Shown here one piece after another: positions 41,101 to 48,784 of a stretch of DNA of 50,289 nt. The translations under genes were made by a program, and so were the position numbers. The stretch is from Opitutaceae bacterium (lineage in GTDB: Bacteria; Verrucomicrobiota; Verrucomicrobiia; Opitutales; Opitutaceae), in contig PLXR01000027.1 of NCBI GenBank assembly GCA_003151495.1, positions 56,581 through 106,869 of the forward strand, read 5' to 3'. Positions within the stretch are counted from its first letter, which is position 1. Each line of letters opens with the position of its first letter. A model generated the notes under the pieces. It ran no database searches, had not been told where the DNA came from, and was given only the letters and a program-made list of their open reading frames with translations.

Positions 41101-42060
41101 TACGGCAACGGTTCCGGCTACGCCACGGGCAGCGCCCAGTACATCGCGACCAACGCCTACTCGGCGCAGATCGTGAACGCCTGGCTCAACATCCCGCTCG
41201 CGGACGCCTACTTCGGAAGCTACGGCGTGACGCCCGCCATTCACCCGTCGCTCGCCAAGTCCAGCGGTCAGCTGGTCTCGGCCTTCCTGAACGGCTACAA
41301 CGATCTCACCGCCCCGAACGTTGGCGGCGGCTCGAACTTCGGCGACCACATCACCACGGTCGACAACGAATCCAAGGGCGTGGAAGTCGAGCTGACAACG
41401 CAGCTCACGCGCAACTGGAACGTCACGTTGAACTACTCGAAGGTGAACGCGACGCACGCCAACGTCGACCCGGCATCACAGGCCTTCATCAGCAAGATGA
41501 CCGGCTTCATGAACGGACCCGGTGGCCAGGTCCGCATGTGGTGTAACGGTTGCGGCACCCTCGGTGCCGACTGGAACTCCTCGATCGTCGCTCCTTGGAC
41601 GGTTGAGCTGAACGACCAGGGTCACGCCGCTCCTGAGGTGTCCCCTTGGAGGTTGAACGTGATCTCGACCTACACGTTCGATCGTGGCCCCGCGAAGGGT
41701 ATCTTCGTCGGTGGCGCCCTCCGCATGGAGGCTTCCCGTATCCTCGGATACAAGTACAACCCGAACTTCAACAACGTGAATTCGACCGACCCGAACTATG
41801 CTAACGTCCTCGCCGTCACCCAAGGCGGTCTCGACGTGAACCAGCCGTTCAAGGGTCCGAATGACACGCACCTTGACGCGTGGGTTGGCTACTCGAGGAA
41901 GATCTACAAGAACGTGAACTGGCGCGTGCAGCTCAACCTGCGGAGCGTTGGCGAGAAGGACCACCTGACCCCGTCTCAGTACGAGCCGGATGGCAGCCTG
42001 GCCCTCGCCCGCATCCAGCAGGGCATGGGTTGGACGCTCGAGAACTCGTTCGACTTCTAA
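38194..42060 (+). CDS. Large TonB-dependent outer-membrane receptor
   Basis: 1288 residues, in the long size class of SusC-like receptors. Signal peptide at about 1-30 ('SALGFALVPRLAVAQ'), a Thr-rich linker (about 36-48), then a TonB-box-like 'TVLSPFVVDA'. Plug domain at about 75-200 with 'TRVRTDLKDVASAITVVT', 'VRGL', 'VDLQRGPNSILFGTGSPAGI' and 'INVSTNG'. The rest is beta-barrel strands rich in aromatic and Asn residues, closing with 'GWTLENSFDF' and a C-terminal Phe as usual for Bam-inserted barrels. No carboxypeptidase-like N-terminal domain and no neighbouring SusD were seen. It probably imports an oligosaccharide or other large ligand using TonB energy; mannan fragments are a guess from the surrounding mannoside genes. 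Two strong promoters, a structured leader and a strong terminator suggest high, independent expression. Confidence 0.95.
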   Translation: MPANRTLALLRALTVTSALGFALVPRLAVAQTAPAAETTTTTTTTATTVAPGASDTEEPTVLSPFVVDAAEDKGSYKANSTLAGTRVRTDLKDVASAITVVTAQFLQDTGAKNASDLLVYTPSTEVSGIRGNFSGAAGAAVAQENTVSATTRVRGLDSADNTRDYFLTDIPWDSFNVGRVDLQRGPNSILFGTGSPAGIINVSTNGASFANSYNITNRFDEYGSIRNSAMLNQELIPGVLAIRLAALKDDEKYEQSDAFNNTTRYYGAFRFDPKLFGKDSHTSIRGNYEYGKQTSDNPRSLPPEDQITPWFASTITFGGVTNPGYQKVIVNQYSLTNFNPAGGPPLPGANGSALDQAYFSGLGGNAEGRSYWADIVNYYEATPVGQNNIPNANAPSGTPIKVITAEANVGLVKGQYGQGGSSIGGLGTFRPDGIPATSGMTSFFGSNPTTPSNGVPANYRVPTLPIPGGVYYTDRVIMDPTIFNFYKKLLDGPNKHEWKNWSAFNLALDQTFFDDRVGFEIAYDQQKYTEGAEPWLEGQNYSINVDVNATYADGTINPNAGRPEVAQAASGGEDNNYQSTTSRQTWRLTPTFELRASDFFGNSTLTKILGKSVLTGLYEKTTVRNEYFQFGEFATTPSYLATNNLPTANIVNAVGSTGSFEWRAYLGPAMQGYPSAHGLNLNSINYVIAPPRNETTLNFNSTWIKPTDPNTPGYVDPTAPYSYTNNVNGSVVTNSIQYENPANYAGWQNETVGYESWANPSDRSDLVTAANKSRYQDESQGITWQGYFLGGDLVPSLGWRKDKVTDYQTNAVTNPSTGITSLDYPENLGSRTDNQGVSKTWGGVYHFPKSLMEKLPGDITLSAFFNKSSNFKPDAARLSLAGLPIPSALGHTSEYGFTTTALNDKISLKVDWFKTIVKNADLAGTNGNSIAGLGANGYFLADGVIWGYGWAAALQEGLAGRTPNTNYWDYGNGSGYATGSAQYIATNAYSAQIVNAWLNIPLADAYFGSYGVTPAIHPSLAKSSGQLVSAFLNGYNDLTAPNVGGGSNFGDHITTVDNESKGVEVELTTQLTRNWNVTLNYSKVNATHANVDPASQAFISKMTGFMNGPGGQVRMWCNGCGTLGADWNSSIVAPWTVELNDQGHAAPEVSPWRLNVISTYTFDRGPAKGIFVGGALRMEASRILGYKYNPNFNNVNSTDPNYANVLAVTQGGLDVNQPFKGPNDTHLDAWVGYSRKIYKNVNWRVQLNLRSVGEKDHLTPSQYEPDGSLALARIQQGMGWTLENSFDF

Positions 42061-42066
42061 GGCCCC

Positions 42067-42102
42067 GGAGCATTCCGGAGGGGCAACCCTCCGGTGCGCT
42101 CC
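42067..42102 (+). repeat. Stable hairpin just after the TonB receptor stop
   Basis: CCGGAGGG (42075-42082) pairs with CCCTCCGG (42087-42094) around a GCAA loop of the stable GNRA type, and the stem continues beyond a 3/3 internal loop as GGAGC (42067-42071) and GCTCC (42098-42102). It starts 7 bases after the stop codon and has no T-run, so it may protect the mRNA 3' end. Confidence 0.6.
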
Positions 42103-42111
42103 CAAAGATTC

Positions 42112-42144
42112 AAGCCCGGTGGCGAAAGCCACCGGGCTTTTTTT
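42112..42144 (+). terminator. Rho-independent terminator of the TonB receptor gene
   Basis: AAGCCCGGTGGC (42112-42123), loop GAAA, GCCACCGGGCTT (42128-42139): a perfect 12-bp stem with a GNRA-type loop followed by a run of T residues to 42144. This is the clearest terminator in the window. Confidence 0.93.
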
Positions 42145-42462
42145 CGTCCAAAAATCCACGAGGGACGGCGCGATGCGCGGGCGCAGCGTCAACGCCAGGT
42201 GCCGATTCGGGCGGCGGCCCTCGACGGACAGAACTGATGGAGCCCCCTTTTCGCATCGGCAGCGGGCCGGACGCGGTCGGACGGGGCATCGGGATATCCC
42301 CGGCCCCCCTGTGGCACGCCTCCGCAGGGTTTCCGGGTGCCTGGGAGAAGGGGAACGGCGCTCCGCCCGCCTATATCGTCCAGGACGCCCCTCGCAACGG
42401 GGCAGCTCACCGTCGCGCACGCGGGACGCGGCTTTGTCCCCTCCGGGCCCGGGAAGGGGCCT
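42145..42462. other. Convergent intergenic stretch without a supported gene
   Basis: This 318-base GC-rich stretch separates the receptor terminator from the 3' end of FG-GAP protein 3. A plus-strand frame from the ATG at 42238 stays open to 42482 but has no ribosome-binding site, no recognisable motif and runs into the oppositely transcribed gene. No RNA gene or transposon remnant was recognised. Confidence 0.5.
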
Positions 42463-45400
42463 TCAGCTGCCGGAGGGTGTGAGGATCAGGGAGGAGGCTC
42501 CGGGAGGCACGGCCTGCGTTGTCGAGGCCCCTGTCGGCCAGCGGACGATTGCCCGTACCGGAGGGTTGCCTGGCGTGAAGCCGAAGAAGCAGGCCGCTGC
42601 GGACTGGCTGTAGTAGCCCGAGCCCGCGGTGATCTCGCCCATGCGCCGGGACCCGCCGGCAAACTCGACAGTGATGCGTGCGCCGACGCCGGTGGGGTTG
42701 CCCGCGGGTCCCTTGAGCCGAATGCAGATCGAGCGCCCTCCGGGTACGCCGCGGTTCCTGAAGGCGAGCGTCGAATTGTTGTTCCTGCTGACGACAAGGC
42801 CGGGCCAGCCGTCGCGGCCGAGGTCGAGCACCGCGAGGGCCTTGGCATCGTCCGTCACGATGATCCCGCTCTCGTCGGGGGGAACGGCCGTGAAGTGGCC
42901 GTGTCCGTCGCCCCTGAGGAGCTGGCCCAAGCCGCCGTCAAAGCGCCCGACGCTGGGAATCGGGGCGAAGGAATTCTGAACGGCGACAATGTCGGCGTTG
43001 CCGTCCCCGTCGAGGTCGAGGGCCGCCAGGCCCTGGACGGGGGCGATCTGGGCGATCCGGGGAAGGGACTCGAAACGGTAGGTGCCGTCGGGCTGGCTCA
43101 GGAACACGCCGCTCCTGAGCTCCGTGGCCGCGAACCGCTGGGCGGCCTGGAGCCTGTCGTCGCCCACGATCTGGCCGAGCGTGGCGTGGGCGTAGGCGTT
43201 GTTCTTTGGGAAGCGCCTGAGGATGGAGGGGAAGACGGCGCCGAGTTCCCTGCGCGTGCGCACGGGGTAGATGCGGTCGCCCTCATAGGCCGCCTCGATG
43301 AGCTGGGGCTCCCCGCCGTCGCCGCTGAAGTCGCCGGAGTAGAGGAGGGTGGGGCGCTCGGGGCTGGCCCGATAGGGCGTGTTGAGGCCCACGTTCCCGA
43401 CCACGAAGTCGGGCCGTCCGTCCCCGTTGAAGTCCGCGGAGGCGATCGAGGTCCACCAGCCCGTGCCCCCCGACGAGAAGCCGGCCTTGTCGGTCCAGTC
43501 CTCAAGCCTGCCCCCTGCGTTGTGGAAATACCTGACCTGGCCCCACTCGAGGGTCAGGAGCAGGTCGGGCCATCCGTCCCCGTCGACGTCGGACCAGAGA
43601 ACTCCGGTCACCATCCCGACCTCGCGCAGCCCCGGGGCGAGGGCGTCCGTCACGTCCTCGAACGTGCCGCCCCGGTTTGCGAGGAGCGCGCTCCTCGGGG
43701 CGGCGGGATACAGGCCCGTCCGCACCCTTCCGCCGATGAAGAGGCCGAGGCGGCCGCTGTGGTCAAAGTCTGCGGCGGCGGCGGCGCCCGCGTTGAGGGG
43801 CAGCGCGGGAAGCGCCCCCTCGGGTGCGGGCCTGAGGCCCCCGCGCCCGTCGTTCAGGAGGAGCCGCGGCTGGTACTCCGGGGAGCCGTCGGGAAGCGCG
43901 TTGCCCCCGCGGGTGACGAGGAGGTCCTCGCGGCCGGTTCCGGCCGCGTCAAGGAGGAGAAGGGGGCCGTCGTCCGCCTGGGACGGGTCGGGGGGCGCCG
44001 GGCTGGGAGCCGCGGCGAACGGTCCGGCTGCCGGGCGTGCCAGGACCGAGACGGGGTCCTCGGTCGTCCCGCCGATCACGACGCAGTCCTCGCCGCTCCC
44101 GGCGAGGTCCCCGACGACGACGGAGGGTCCCCGCCGGTTCAGGCGGCGCGGCAGGAGCCTCTGGACCGCGGTTTCGTCGATCGCCCCCTCGCGGGAGGAG
44201 ACCGCTAGGCCCGTTGCCTGGGAGACCTCCTCGAACTGGCGGGTGCGGGGAACGGGTGCGGCCGGGGACGGGGCGGGTCCCGGGGGCTCCGTGACGGTGA
44301 AGCGCATGTCGGCCGGCAGGTTCTCGAATGCCTGCACGCGGCCGCTCGGCCAGGTCACCGTCATGCGCCGGATCACCGTGTCGGCCCCCAGCCCGAAGTG
44401 AGCCATGGGCTCGCTGCTCGACATGTACCCCCTCCCCAGGGCGAGCGGCCGGGCCTGGACGCCGAGCGCGCTCTCCACCCTCACCATGGCGCCGATGCCG
44501 AGGCGGTTCGAGGCCGTTCCCCTGAGGTCGACGTCGACGCGGTGCCCCGAGTCGTTTCCGTTGCGCAGGACGGTGACGCCGCCGTCGTAGTTCACGTACA
44601 CGATGTCGAGGTTGCCGTCGCCGCTCAGGTCGCCGAGGGCCGACCCGAAGGCGACACCCTTCTGGTCGAGGCCCCAGGCCGGACCCACGTTCTCGAACCT
44701 CAGGTCGCCCAGGTTCCGGTAGGCGAGGTGGGCCTCGGCGAACACGGGGCTTGCGCGCATGATCCGAAGCCTCTCGGCCGGCGTGTCGGCCCCGGCCTGC
44801 CGCGCCAGGATGTCGATGTTGTGGGCCTCCCGGTACATGCCGTTGGTCACGAAGAGGTCGAGGCGGCCGTCGTTGTCCAGGTCCTCGAAGCGCGGCGACC
44901 AGGTCCAGCCGGTGGCGTCCAGCCCGGCGAGCTGGGCGGCCTCCGTGCAGCGGCCCGTCCCAGTGTTCAGGTAGAGCGCGTTGCGCTCGTACTGGGGGGC
45001 GGTCCGCGGGTTGCCGTCGTCCTCGGTCGTTCGGCTGCGGGAGTCCGCCATCCCCCGCTGGTCCTGCTCGCGCGAGGCCTCGGCCATGTCGGCGACGAAC
45101 AGGTCGATCCGCCCGTTGTTGAGCAGGTCTCCCATGTCGGATCCCATCGACGAGTATGGGGTGTGCGGCACGACGGCGTTGATCACGTCCGTGAACGTGC
45201 CGTCGCGGTTGTTGCGGTAGAGGACGTCCGGCGCCGCGAAGTCGTCGGCGACATAGAGGTCGGGCCACCCGTCGTTGTCGAAGTCCCACCACAGGGCGGA
45301 ATGGCCGTGGGCCTCGCCCCTGATCCCGGCGCGCTCCGTCACGTTCGTGAAGGTGCCGTCGCCGTTGTTGTGGAAGAGGTAGTTCCTCTGCCCGCCCGGG

Positions 45401-46077
45401 TGCTCATTGTTGTCGAGGAGGTTCGTCTGGATGAAGACGTCGAGGCGCCCGTCGCGGTCGTAGTCGCAGAAATAGGCCATCGCGCAGGCGTCGACCACGT
45501 CCAGGCCATACGCATGGGCCATCTCCCTGAAGGTCCCGTCGCCCTGGTTCACGTAGAGGAGGTTGGGGGCGTTGAAGCGGCAGACATAGAGGTCGAGGAG
45601 GCCGTCGTTGTTGATGTCGACGAAGGTCGCCCCGGTGTTCCAGATGCCCGGCGCGGCGCCGACCCCCGCCCGGGCGGTCACGTCCTCGAAACGGTAGCCC
45701 CCGAGGTTCCGGAAGAGCCTGCATCCCCTCGTCTTGGTCGCGACGAAGAGGTCGGGCCGCCCGTCCCCGTCATAGTCGCCGATGGCGACGCCGGTGCCGA
45801 TCGCGCCGTCGGCGAGCTCGGGGTAGAGCTCACCCCACATCCGGGTGTCGTCGTAGGGGTTCTCGACCCGGATCCCCGTCTCCCCGGGCGCCAGCTCGGT
45901 GAACATCGTCGCGCCGCGGGGGGGCGGGCGCGGGGCCAGGGGCCTCTGGCTGATCCCCGGGTCCGAGGCGCCCGCCAGGACCGCGACCGGCAGGAGCACG
46001 ATGCCCGCCAGCCGCCTCGCGCGGCCCTGGATTCCGCGGCTCTTGGGGATTTCCGGGGGTACCATGGGCGTGACCAT
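42463..46077 (-). CDS. Secreted FG-GAP/ASPIC-UnbV protein 3 (two seven-bladed propellers)
   Basis: 1204 residues from the ATG at 46077; an ATG at 46065 would shorten it by four, and upstream in-frame codons give no better signal. Signal peptide at about 1-35 ('RLAGIVLLPVAVLAGAS'). First propeller with seven loops from 'DYDGDGRPDLF' to 'DLSGDGNLDIV', ASPIC/UnbV with 'RGTASNRLGIGAMVRV' and 'MTVTWPSGRVQAFENLP', second propeller with seven loops from 'DLAGSGEDCVV' to 'DLGRDGWPGLV', and a closing ASPIC/UnbV ('GPAGNPTGVGARITVEFAGG', 'YYSQSAAACFFGF'). Length and order are nearly identical to proteins 1 and 2. It is divergent from GT-C copy 2 across 126 bases, repeating the arrangement of FG-GAP protein 2 with copy 1. 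Probably displayed at the surface; ligand unknown. Confidence 0.87.
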   Translation of the reverse strand: MVTPMVPPEIPKSRGIQGRARRLAGIVLLPVAVLAGASDPGISQRPLAPRPPPRGATMFTELAPGETGIRVENPYDDTRMWGELYPELADGAIGTGVAIGDYDGDGRPDLFVATKTRGCRLFRNLGGYRFEDVTARAGVGAAPGIWNTGATFVDINNDGLLDLYVCRFNAPNLLYVNQGDGTFREMAHAYGLDVVDACAMAYFCDYDRDGRLDVFIQTNLLDNNEHPGGQRNYLFHNNGDGTFTNVTERAGIRGEAHGHSALWWDFDNDGWPDLYVADDFAAPDVLYRNNRDGTFTDVINAVVPHTPYSSMGSDMGDLLNNGRIDLFVADMAEASREQDQRGMADSRSRTTEDDGNPRTAPQYERNALYLNTGTGRCTEAAQLAGLDATGWTWSPRFEDLDNDGRLDLFVTNGMYREAHNIDILARQAGADTPAERLRIMRASPVFAEAHLAYRNLGDLRFENVGPAWGLDQKGVAFGSALGDLSGDGNLDIVYVNYDGGVTVLRNGNDSGHRVDVDLRGTASNRLGIGAMVRVESALGVQARPLALGRGYMSSSEPMAHFGLGADTVIRRMTVTWPSGRVQAFENLPADMRFTVTEPPGPAPSPAAPVPRTRQFEEVSQATGLAVSSREGAIDETAVQRLLPRRLNRRGPSVVVGDLAGSGEDCVVIGGTTEDPVSVLARPAAGPFAAAPSPAPPDPSQADDGPLLLLDAAGTGREDLLVTRGGNALPDGSPEYQPRLLLNDGRGGLRPAPEGALPALPLNAGAAAAADFDHSGRLGLFIGGRVRTGLYPAAPRSALLANRGGTFEDVTDALAPGLREVGMVTGVLWSDVDGDGWPDLLLTLEWGQVRYFHNAGGRLEDWTDKAGFSSGGTGWWTSIASADFNGDGRPDFVVGNVGLNTPYRASPERPTLLYSGDFSGDGGEPQLIEAAYEGDRIYPVRTRRELGAVFPSILRRFPKNNAYAHATLGQIVGDDRLQAAQRFAATELRSGVFLSQPDGTYRFESLPRIAQIAPVQGLAALDLDGDGNADIVAVQNSFAPIPSVGRFDGGLGQLLRGDGHGHFTAVPPDESGIIVTDDAKALAVLDLGRDGWPGLVVSRNNNSTLAFRNRGVPGGRSICIRLKGPAGNPTGVGARITVEFAGGSRRMGEITAGSGYYSQSAAACFFGFTPGNPPVRAIVRWPTGASTTQAVPPGASSLILTPSGS

Positions 46078-46203
46078 GCAGGACCGCCCAAAATGACCCG
46101 TCAAGAGAGAGTTCGGGGTCCTCGGTCCGGACTCTCCTTGCGCCGGGCCCCCCATGCGGTTCAATGGGCGCCTTCCCAGCAACGGTTGCCCCGAATGACC
46201 TGA

Positions 46204-48636
46204 ATGAGCCTTTCTGCCCGGATCTTACCGCGCCTGTGGGTGATCGTCCCGGTGTGCGCGCTCGGCTTCCTGGCATGGGCCGACAGCGCACGCGTGCAGA
46301 GGATGGCGGCCGTTTCTGGCCTCCAGGGCCGGGCGAGGGCCGCGGACCAGATCGACCGGCGCTCCCCGACGGGCTACGCCGACGGCCAGCGCGAGCTGAT
46401 CGTGCCCGAGGCGAACCCCGCGAGCTTCCAATGGATCGCGCAGGCGCAGCTCATGTTCTCGCGCCGCGAGGCGCGCGTGCGCCACGTCGACTACGAGAAC
46501 GCCCCCAACGGCCACGACGTGGAGGCGGCCTCGCCCTACCGCTGGTGGCTGGGCCTGGTCGCCCTCGTTGACCACCGGCTCTCCGGCAGGCCGGTCGGGC
46601 TGTCCGTGGAACGCGCGGCGACCTACGCCGACCCGGTCCTCCACGCGATCCTCATCGCCCTCGCAGGCGCCCTCGTCGGCTGGCGGCTCGGGCCGCTTTC
46701 GGGCGCCCTCGCGTGCGCGGGCCTGGCGACCTTCTTCCCGTTCGCGGCGCGCTTCCTCCCGGGCATGCCCGACCAGCCGGGGCTTGAGGCCGCCTGCGGG
46801 TTCGGGAGCGTTCTCCTGCTTCTGGCGGGCGCGGCCGCGCCTAGGCGTGGCCGGTGGTTCGCCCTCGCGGGCGTCGTCGGCGGGCTGGGCATGTGGGTCG
46901 ACGTCCGCAGCCAGGCGCCGGTCACGGCCGGCATCGTCCTTGGAGGGTTCCTCGCGGCCTGGGCGTGCCGACCGAAAGGGGATGCCCCTGGAACCCCGGG
47001 TGAGGGCCTTCCGTGGGGGACATGGGCGCGCTGGGGAGGGGCCTCCGTGCTCGCGGTGTGCCTGGCGGAGTATTTCCCGTCGCACATGGGATCGCTTAGG
47101 ATGGAGTCGGTGCACCCGCTCTACGGGGTGGCGTGGATCGGCGCGGGCGAACTGCTCGAGATGGGGACGGCGAGGTTCCGCGGGGTGGCCCCTGCGTGGG
47201 GTCCGCGCTCCATGGCCCGTGCGGTCGCCGCGGCCCTGGCGGTTGCGGCCGTTCCGGCCGCAATCCTCGTGACGGGTGCGTGGGGACACCTTGTCCAGGA
47301 CTCCTCCTGGGCGCGCCTGAGCCTCCTGCCGAACGCAGCCGTGGCGGCGAGCACCGGGGCGTGGCTCGTGCGCGACGGATTCACGGCCGAGGCCTGGGCC
47401 ACCCTCCTGCCGCTCCTGGCGCTCCCGCTGGCGGCATGGATGGTGGTGCGCCCCTCGACCGCATCCACGACCCGCACCGCCCTCGCGGTGGCCCTCGGGC
47501 CCGCCCTCGTCACGGGCGCGGTGGCATGCGGACAGCTGGGCGCGTGGGGGATGTGCGACGCCGCGCTCCTCGCACTCGGGGTCGCGGCAACCTGCGGAGG
47601 GGCCGGCCGGTCACCCCTGCGCTGGGCATGGGCGGCCCTGACCCTCGCATGCGCGGCGGCCGGGCTCAGCCAGCTCGCGCCCGCGGGCACCGCCCCTGCC
47701 GAACCCCGCCTCACCCCCCGGGAGTCCGGGGAGCTGGTCGAGCGGCACCTTGCCCACTGGCTCGCGAGGAGGGCCGGGGAGGAGGGGATCGTGGCCTACG
47801 CCTCGCCGGACGTGACCGCCGGATTGTGCTTCTTCGGCGGGCTCCGCGGCCTCGGGACCCCGGCGCCGGACAACGGGGCCGGCTTCGGCGCCGCGCTCAA
47901 CATCGCCGCCTCGCTCACGATGGAGGAGGCGCACAACGGCCTTGTCGCGCGCGGGGTGAAGTATGTCGTGGTGCCCTCGTGGGACCGGTTCTTCGATGAT
48001 TTCGCGCGCCTCTACCTGGACAAGCGGTTCGCGACCCGGCCCAATTTCTTCGTCGGGGAGCTGCGCAGGTGGAATGTCCCGGGCTGGCTCCGGCCCGTGC
48101 CCTACCAGATGCCGGTGGGGGGCGGGTTCGAGGGACAGTCCGTCCAGGTCTTCGAGGTGGTCGACGAGCAGGCGCCCTCGGCGGCCGCCGGGCGGCTGGC
48201 GGAGTACATGGTCGAGACGGGGGACCTCGATAGGGCCGCGGCCCTGGGCGTGGCCCTCCGGAGGTACCCGGGCGACGTGGGGGCCCTTGTCGCGCGGCTC
48301 GAGGTGGAGGGCGCGCGCGGCGACGCGGCCTCCGCCGGGCGGACCCTGGACGAGCTCCTGGCGAGGATCTCGAGCGGCGGGGACAGGTACCTTCCCTGGG
48401 ACCGCAGGGTCAGCCTTGCGATCGTGCTGGCGCAGGCCGGGCGCGCTGAGCTGTCGCGCGCCCAGGCGGGCCAGTGCCTCCAGGCCGCGAGCGAGGCGAG
48501 GCTTCGGTCGCTCTCCACCGGCTCGCTCTACAACCTGCTGGTGATCGGCCGCGCATTCGGAATCGAGATCGCCGACCCCCGCCTGCGCGAGATTGCGCTC
48601 GACCTCCTGCCCGACGACCTGCGCAGCCGGCTCTGA
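46204..48636 (+). CDS. STT3-like (GT-C fold) membrane protein with TPR-like tail, copy 2
   Basis: 810 residues from the ATG at 46204 (MSLSARILPRLWVIVPVCAL). Same layout as copy 1: N-terminal helix, periplasmic loop with 'DYENAPNGHDVEAASPYRWW' near 96-115, about ten further helices with 'LPGMPDQPGLEAACGF' near 185-200 and 'HPLYGVAWIGAGELLEMG' in the middle, a soluble segment 'GVKYVVVPSWDRFFDDFARL', then helical repeats from about 655 ('RLAEYMVETGDLDRAAALGV') to 'LLPDDLRSRL'. The position of the first STT3 Asp is again not acidic ('NPASFQWI'). The strict conservation of the YENAP.GHDV..ASPYRWWLG loop between copies shows it matters. It is divergent from FG-GAP protein 3, so each GT-C copy has an FG-GAP partner. 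Enzyme activity is uncertain; a role in building or attaching a surface glycan is a hypothesis. Confidence 0.7.
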   Translation: MSLSARILPRLWVIVPVCALGFLAWADSARVQRMAAVSGLQGRARAADQIDRRSPTGYADGQRELIVPEANPASFQWIAQAQLMFSRREARVRHVDYENAPNGHDVEAASPYRWWLGLVALVDHRLSGRPVGLSVERAATYADPVLHAILIALAGALVGWRLGPLSGALACAGLATFFPFAARFLPGMPDQPGLEAACGFGSVLLLLAGAAAPRRGRWFALAGVVGGLGMWVDVRSQAPVTAGIVLGGFLAAWACRPKGDAPGTPGEGLPWGTWARWGGASVLAVCLAEYFPSHMGSLRMESVHPLYGVAWIGAGELLEMGTARFRGVAPAWGPRSMARAVAAALAVAAVPAAILVTGAWGHLVQDSSWARLSLLPNAAVAASTGAWLVRDGFTAEAWATLLPLLALPLAAWMVVRPSTASTTRTALAVALGPALVTGAVACGQLGAWGMCDAALLALGVAATCGGAGRSPLRWAWAALTLACAAAGLSQLAPAGTAPAEPRLTPRESGELVERHLAHWLARRAGEEGIVAYASPDVTAGLCFFGGLRGLGTPAPDNGAGFGAALNIAASLTMEEAHNGLVARGVKYVVVPSWDRFFDDFARLYLDKRFATRPNFFVGELRRWNVPGWLRPVPYQMPVGGGFEGQSVQVFEVVDEQAPSAAAGRLAEYMVETGDLDRAAALGVALRRYPGDVGALVARLEVEGARGDAASAGRTLDELLARISSGGDRYLPWDRRVSLAIVLAQAGRAELSRAQAGQCLQAASEARLRSLSTGSLYNLLVIGRAFGIEIADPRLREIALDLLPDDLRSRL

Positions 48637-48784
48637 GGGCGCCTTCATGGGCCGGATTCGCAGGGCTCATACCGGGCGGGCAGCGGCAGATTCCTTTTGT
48701 CCCGGCGATGATTTCCGATAGCCTTGCTGGAAGAATGCCGCAATGCAGGCATAGTAGGTGATCCCGTCCAAACCCCCGTTGACG

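Noticed and set aside
40159-41457. Long open frame (432 codons) on the minus strand inside the TonB receptor gene
   Set aside because: It mirrors the receptor's GC-rich third positions, has no motif or ribosome-binding site, and the receptor frame is unmistakable.
42238-42482. Small plus-strand gene (81 codons) after the receptor terminator
   Set aside because: No ribosome-binding site, no recognisable composition or motif, and it overlaps the 3' end of the oppositely transcribed FG-GAP gene.
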